Shown here piece after piece: positions 7,217 to 9,054 of a stretch of DNA of 9,054 bases. Source of the stretch: an uncultured Eubacteriales bacterium (GTDB lineage: Bacteria > Bacillota > Clostridia > UMGS1840); contig USLP01000035.1 of NCBI GenBank assembly GCA_900555525.1, forward strand, positions 1 to 9,054, in the 5' to 3' direction. The translations under genes were made by a program, and so were the position numbers. The notes beneath the pieces were generated by a model. It was not told the DNA's origin. It searched no databases and saw only the letters and a program-made list of their open reading frames with translations. Position 1 is the stretch's first letter; each line of letters begins with the position of its first letter.

Positions 7217-8341
7217 CTAATTAATCAACATCATAACAGTAACAAGTATAATTAAAAATGCGAAGTTAAATGCAGAAAACATCTTTACATAGTATTCGGT
7301 TCTTTCGGGGTTATTTTTCACATATTCTCGAAAAGTTATCAGGCTTGCCAACGAAGCTATTAATGTTCCAACTCCGCCGATATTAACTCCAACCAGCAAA
7401 TCGGCATAATTACCCGTAAACTGCGACAACAGTATTGCCGACGGCACATTACTTATAAACTGGCACGAGAGCACGCTCATAAGCAGTGTGCTTTTTTCCA
7501 GCAATGAAGAAAACAAATGCCTGATAGCGTCAATTCTCGCCATATTACCGGCAAAGACAAAAAAGAAAACAAATGTAAACAGCAGTCCGTAATCCACCAT
7601 TTTGAGTGCTTTTCTGTCCGCTGCAAACAGTACAGGAGGTATTATAATCAAACCAATCCAATACGGGATACCCCGAAAAACGATTGCGATTGACAAAGCA
7701 AACAATGCCAAATACAGTAGAACCTTTTTAGGATTAAGCACAACCTTTCCATCGGGTAATTCAAGCGAATCGGGTTTTACAAATATTACGCAGCACAAAG
7801 TAATTAACAATATCGACAACACAAACGGCAGCAACATTATTCTCATAAATTCAAGGTTTGGTATATTGAATTTTGAATACAAATACAGATTTTGCGGATT
7901 TCCGAACGGAGTCAGCATTCCTCCCAGGTTTGCCGCAATATTTTGCATAATAAATGTAAATGCCATATATTTTTCTTTTTTTGTAGTTGTCAAAACAAAA
8001 TAACCCAAAGGCAAAAATGTTAACAGCGCCATATCATTTGCGATAAGCATTGAGCCTATAAAGGTTATGTACACCAACGCCAAAACACTCATTCGTGCAT
8101 TTTTAAACAGCTGCACAACTTTCCTTGCGAGCATATAGAAAAAATTTATATTCTTCAATGCACAAACAACAGCTAAAACACAGAATAAGCAAGTCAAAGT
8201 TTTATAATCAAAATATCCGATGTACTGCTTGTCTATCGGCACTATAAAACTCGTTATTATCGCCGCCAGCAGTGCTATGCACATGACTGTGTTTTTTTTA
8301 ATAAATCTACCTATACCCGAAAAAATTTTACATTCGCCCAT
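7217..8341 (-). CDS. Anion permease of the ArsB/NhaD (IT) superfamily, SLC13/CitM-like
   Basis: A polytopic membrane protein, predicted to carry an anion (dicarboxylate, sulfate, arsenite or similar; substrate not determinable here). It is 374 residues with roughly ten hydrophobic segments. The two repeat signatures of the superfamily are visible. The first half has MLIANDMALLTFLPLG near 98-113, followed by ANLGGMLTPFGNPQNLYLY near 137-155. The second half has SNVPSAILLSQFTGN near 297-311, followed by VGVNIGGVGTLIASLASLIT. A hydrophilic loop (KPDSLELPDGKVVLNPKK) separates the halves. It is shorter than typical members (about 400-450), but both discontinuous-helix motifs are intact. The start is ATG 8341, with GGAG at 8353-8356 rather far (11 bases) upstream. 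Its first codons overlap the end of a decayed kinase gene, suggesting the two were once coupled. The stop is TAG, followed by a hairpin. Confidence 0.85.
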   Translation of the reverse strand: MGECKIFSGIGRFIKKNTVMCIALLAAIITSFIVPIDKQYIGYFDYKTLTCLFCVLAVVCALKNINFFYMLARKVVQLFKNARMSVLALVYITFIGSMLIANDMALLTFLPLGYFVLTTTKKEKYMAFTFIMQNIAANLGGMLTPFGNPQNLYLYSKFNIPNLEFMRIMLLPFVLSILLITLCCVIFVKPDSLELPDGKVVLNPKKVLLYLALFALSIAIVFRGIPYWIGLIIIPPVLFAADRKALKMVDYGLLFTFVFFFVFAGNMARIDAIRHLFSSLLEKSTLLMSVLSCQFISNVPSAILLSQFTGNYADLLVGVNIGGVGTLIASLASLITFREYVKNNPERTEYYVKMFSAFNFAFLIILVTVMMLIN

Positions 8342-8659
8342 TATCAGTTAGTCTCCATATTACAAATTCTGTCATTGTTTCTTCTACATTCTTTTTACTT
8401 AATATTTGTATAACTTTATTTCCGTATCTATCCAAAATGTTTTTATTTTTATAAAACGTATAACAATTCTGTTTTATATAAATAAACGGGCATAATTAAA
8501 CACATATTTTTCAGCTGTATCAAAACTTTATTTTTTGTAATTGCTATCCTCCGGTACATTATGCAAATCAAAACGAGGAATATTACACTTCTTTGAAAGT
8601 GCATTTGCCAAATAAGATTTTCCCGAACCGCTGCAACCAATAATATGTATTATTTTCAT
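8328..8659 (-). pseudogene. Decayed P-loop kinase gene (adenylate-kinase-like / FlaR-type), two fragments
   Basis: The N-terminal fragment (8659-8528) reads MKIIHIIGCSGSGKSYLA, a clear Walker A (GCSGSGKS at residues 8-15). It continues NALSKKCNIPRFDLHNV as in small P-loop kinases often annotated 'DNA topology modulation protein' or 'adenylate kinase', then stops after 43 codons at TAA 8528-8530. A second open stretch in another frame, 8495-8328, contains NILDRYGNKVIQIL near its middle and SKKNVEETM, which resembles the C-terminal strand and helix of the same family. Together about 98 residues remain of an expected 165-180, so the centre has been deleted and the frame broken. The start has GAGG 9 bases upstream. 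The C-terminal remnant ends at TAA 8328-8330, inside the permease start. The N-terminal identity is firm; joining the two fragments is inference. Confidence 0.75.
8407..8435 (-). promoter_or_regulatory. Possible promoter for the anion permease
   Basis: The minus strand has TTGGAT (8430-8435), 17 bases, then TATACA (8407-8412), about 65 bases before the permease ATG and inside the kinase remnant. Each box matches consensus only partly. It could provide expression of the permease now that the upstream gene is broken. Confidence 0.35.
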
Positions 8660-8690
8660 AGTTAATATCCTCTGCAAATTCCAATTTATT

Positions 8691-8720
8691 TATATACCAA
8701 ATTTCATAGATTTATCTGAA
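8691..8720 (-). promoter_or_regulatory. Possible extended -10 promoter upstream of the kinase remnant
   Basis: The minus strand has TGG directly before TATATA (8691-8696), an extended -10, with only a weak -35 (TTCAGA, 8715-8720) 18 bases away. It lies about 30 bases upstream of the old kinase ATG and would originally have driven kinase plus permease. Confidence 0.35.
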
Positions 8721-8877
8721 ATTCAACTTTGCCCACTTCAACACCTTTTAAAAACGTATAAACAAATCCTATGGGCTAAAGCAAGCCACTGTAATAAATT
8801 CAAATCTACCTCTGCGAGTTTGTACTTCACCTTACAACATTACTTTTTAATTTTCAAAAATCGGCACACAAAATTCA

Positions 8878-8898
8878 AGTGAAGAGTGAATAGTGAAG
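8878..8898. repeat. Three tandem heptamers (AGTGAAG / AGTGAAT / AGTGAAG)
   Basis: Three 7-base units in direct tandem, with one mismatch in the middle unit, stop 4 bases before the tRNA terminator stem. Such short repeats occur between genes in Clostridia; they may expand or contract by slippage or mark the edge of a dispersed element. Confidence 0.7.
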
Positions 8899-8902
8899 AA
8901 TT

Positions 8903-8934
8903 AAAAATCCGTACACGAACGTGTACGGATTTTT
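8903..8934 (-). terminator. Terminator directly abutting the tRNA 3' end
   Basis: A perfect 15-base inverted repeat, 8903-8917 against 8920-8934, with core ATCCGTACACG and effectively a 4-base GAAC/GTTC loop. On the minus strand it ends in TTTTT then AATTC, as expected for an intrinsic terminator. The last A of the encoded CCA (8934) is also the first base of the stem, so terminator and tRNA overlap by one base. Its symmetry would also allow it to act in the other direction. Confidence 0.85.
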
Positions 8935-9010
8935 GGTGGACCTTCAGGGACTCGAACCCCGGACCAACCGGTTATGAGCCGGTTGCTCTAACCAACTGAG
9001 CTAAAGGTCC
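8934..9010 (-). tRNA. tRNA with anticodon CAT, most likely tRNA-Ile2 (lysidine), with encoded CCA
   Basis: A complete cloverleaf of 74 bases plus CCA: acceptor GGACCTT/AAGGTCC, D-arm GCTC...GAGC with loop AGTTGGTTA, anticodon stem ACCGG/CCGGT with loop CTCATAA, variable TGGTC, T-arm CGGGG/CCCTG (one G-T pair) with loop TTCGAGT, discriminator A, then CCA. The anticodon is CAT. It is not an initiator, because position 1 pairs with 72 and the GGG/CCC anticodon stem is absent. The C4-G69 and C5-G68 pairs recognised by TilS, the close likeness to E. coli tRNA-Ile2 (TTAGCTCAG..., CTCATAA, TTGGTC) and the B. subtilis Ile2 acceptor as I remember it favour Ile2 (AUA codons) over elongator Met. Automated tools would label it Met. 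Confidence 0.95.
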
Positions 9011-9033
9011 AAACTCAGTTATATAAAGCTGAC

Positions 9034-9054
9034 AAAAAAGCTCCGTAAGGCGCT
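9034..9054 (-). terminator. Terminator-like hairpin at the window edge
   Basis: The minus strand reads AGCGCC, TTAC, GGAGCT, TTTTT: a 6-base stem with one G-A mismatch, a tetraloop and a T run. It probably ends an upstream minus-strand transcript beyond the window; the stem may extend past the edge. Between it and the tRNA (9011-9033) there is a TATATA but no good -35, so the tRNA promoter is uncertain. Confidence 0.4.

Larger units (their letters stand above)
8660..8902. other. A+T-rich stretch without an intact gene; possible repeat-derived sequence
   Basis: No complete gene is visible. On the minus strand a short frame begins at GTG 8830 behind TAAGGTGAAG and gives 30 codons, including EVDLNLLQWLALAHRIC, before TGA at 8738. 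Shifting one frame continues as GVEVGKVEFQINL. The peptide-like wording followed by a frame change looks like a relic. I have a vague recollection of similar short hypothetical peptides in clostridial genomes, which would fit a dispersed repeat, but this is unverified. The right end carries a heptamer tandem repeat. The kinase promoter candidate lies at the left end. Confidence 0.35.

Noticed and set aside
7602..8003. Plus-strand open frame of 133 codons inside the permease gene
   Set aside because: It is antisense to the permease signature motifs, with no SD and no family resemblance.
8449..8640. Minus-strand open frame of 63 codons
   Set aside because: It runs in a different frame through the kinase remnant whose correct frame carries the Walker A motif; no SD and no domain.
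8934..9010. tRNA 3' end as an integration site for a mobile element covering 5973-8933
   Set aside because: I looked for a second copy of the tRNA 3' end in the window and found none; no integrase is present, so an island is not supported.

Overview
The window looks like chromosomal DNA from a low-G+C Gram-positive bacterium of the Clostridia. The signs are purine-rich Shine-Dalgarno sequences, sigma-A-type promoters, a tRNA with encoded CCA, and a coiled-coil protein between coaD and uvrC of a kind I know mainly from clostridial genomes (possibly Ruminococcaceae/Oscillospirales; inference, not a database result).

Layout. (1) Positions 1-2363, minus strand: a recJ-rel operon. recJ (single-strand DNA exonuclease) is complete. 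rel ((p)ppGpp synthetase/hydrolase) runs off the left edge, leaving only its N-terminal hydrolase domain. (2) Positions 2364-2512: a compact divergent promoter region with two back-to-back promoters, one per direction, each with a 17-base spacer and an extended -10. (3) Positions 2513-5946, plus strand: a tightly packed operon, rsmD (16S rRNA methyltransferase), coaD (phosphopantetheine adenylyltransferase), an uncharacterised coiled-coil protein and uvrC (excision nuclease), with gene ends overlapping or almost touching. It ends in an inverted repeat whose left arm is made of the last uvrC codons. (4) Positions 5973-8341, minus strand: an ADP-ribosylglycohydrolase with a probable TTG start, and a compact anion permease. 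(5) Positions 8328-8659, minus strand: a decayed P-loop kinase gene, with a Walker A fragment followed by a C-terminal remnant in another frame that overlaps the permease start. (6) Positions 8660-9054: an A+T-rich stretch without an intact gene, containing a heptamer tandem repeat, then a strong hairpin and a tRNA with anticodon CAT, most likely the lysidine-modified tRNA-Ile2 rather than tRNA-Met. A terminator-like hairpin lies at the right edge.

The left two thirds are housekeeping genes for the stringent response, DNA repair, ribosome modification and CoA synthesis. The right third is more accessory in character, with a decayed gene, a stand-alone ADP-ribosylglycohydrolase and possible repeat-derived sequence beside a tRNA. 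I found no phage genes, transposase, CRISPR array or toxin module. I do not see a clear new multi-gene system. The least described items are the coiled-coil protein and the sequence next to the tRNA.
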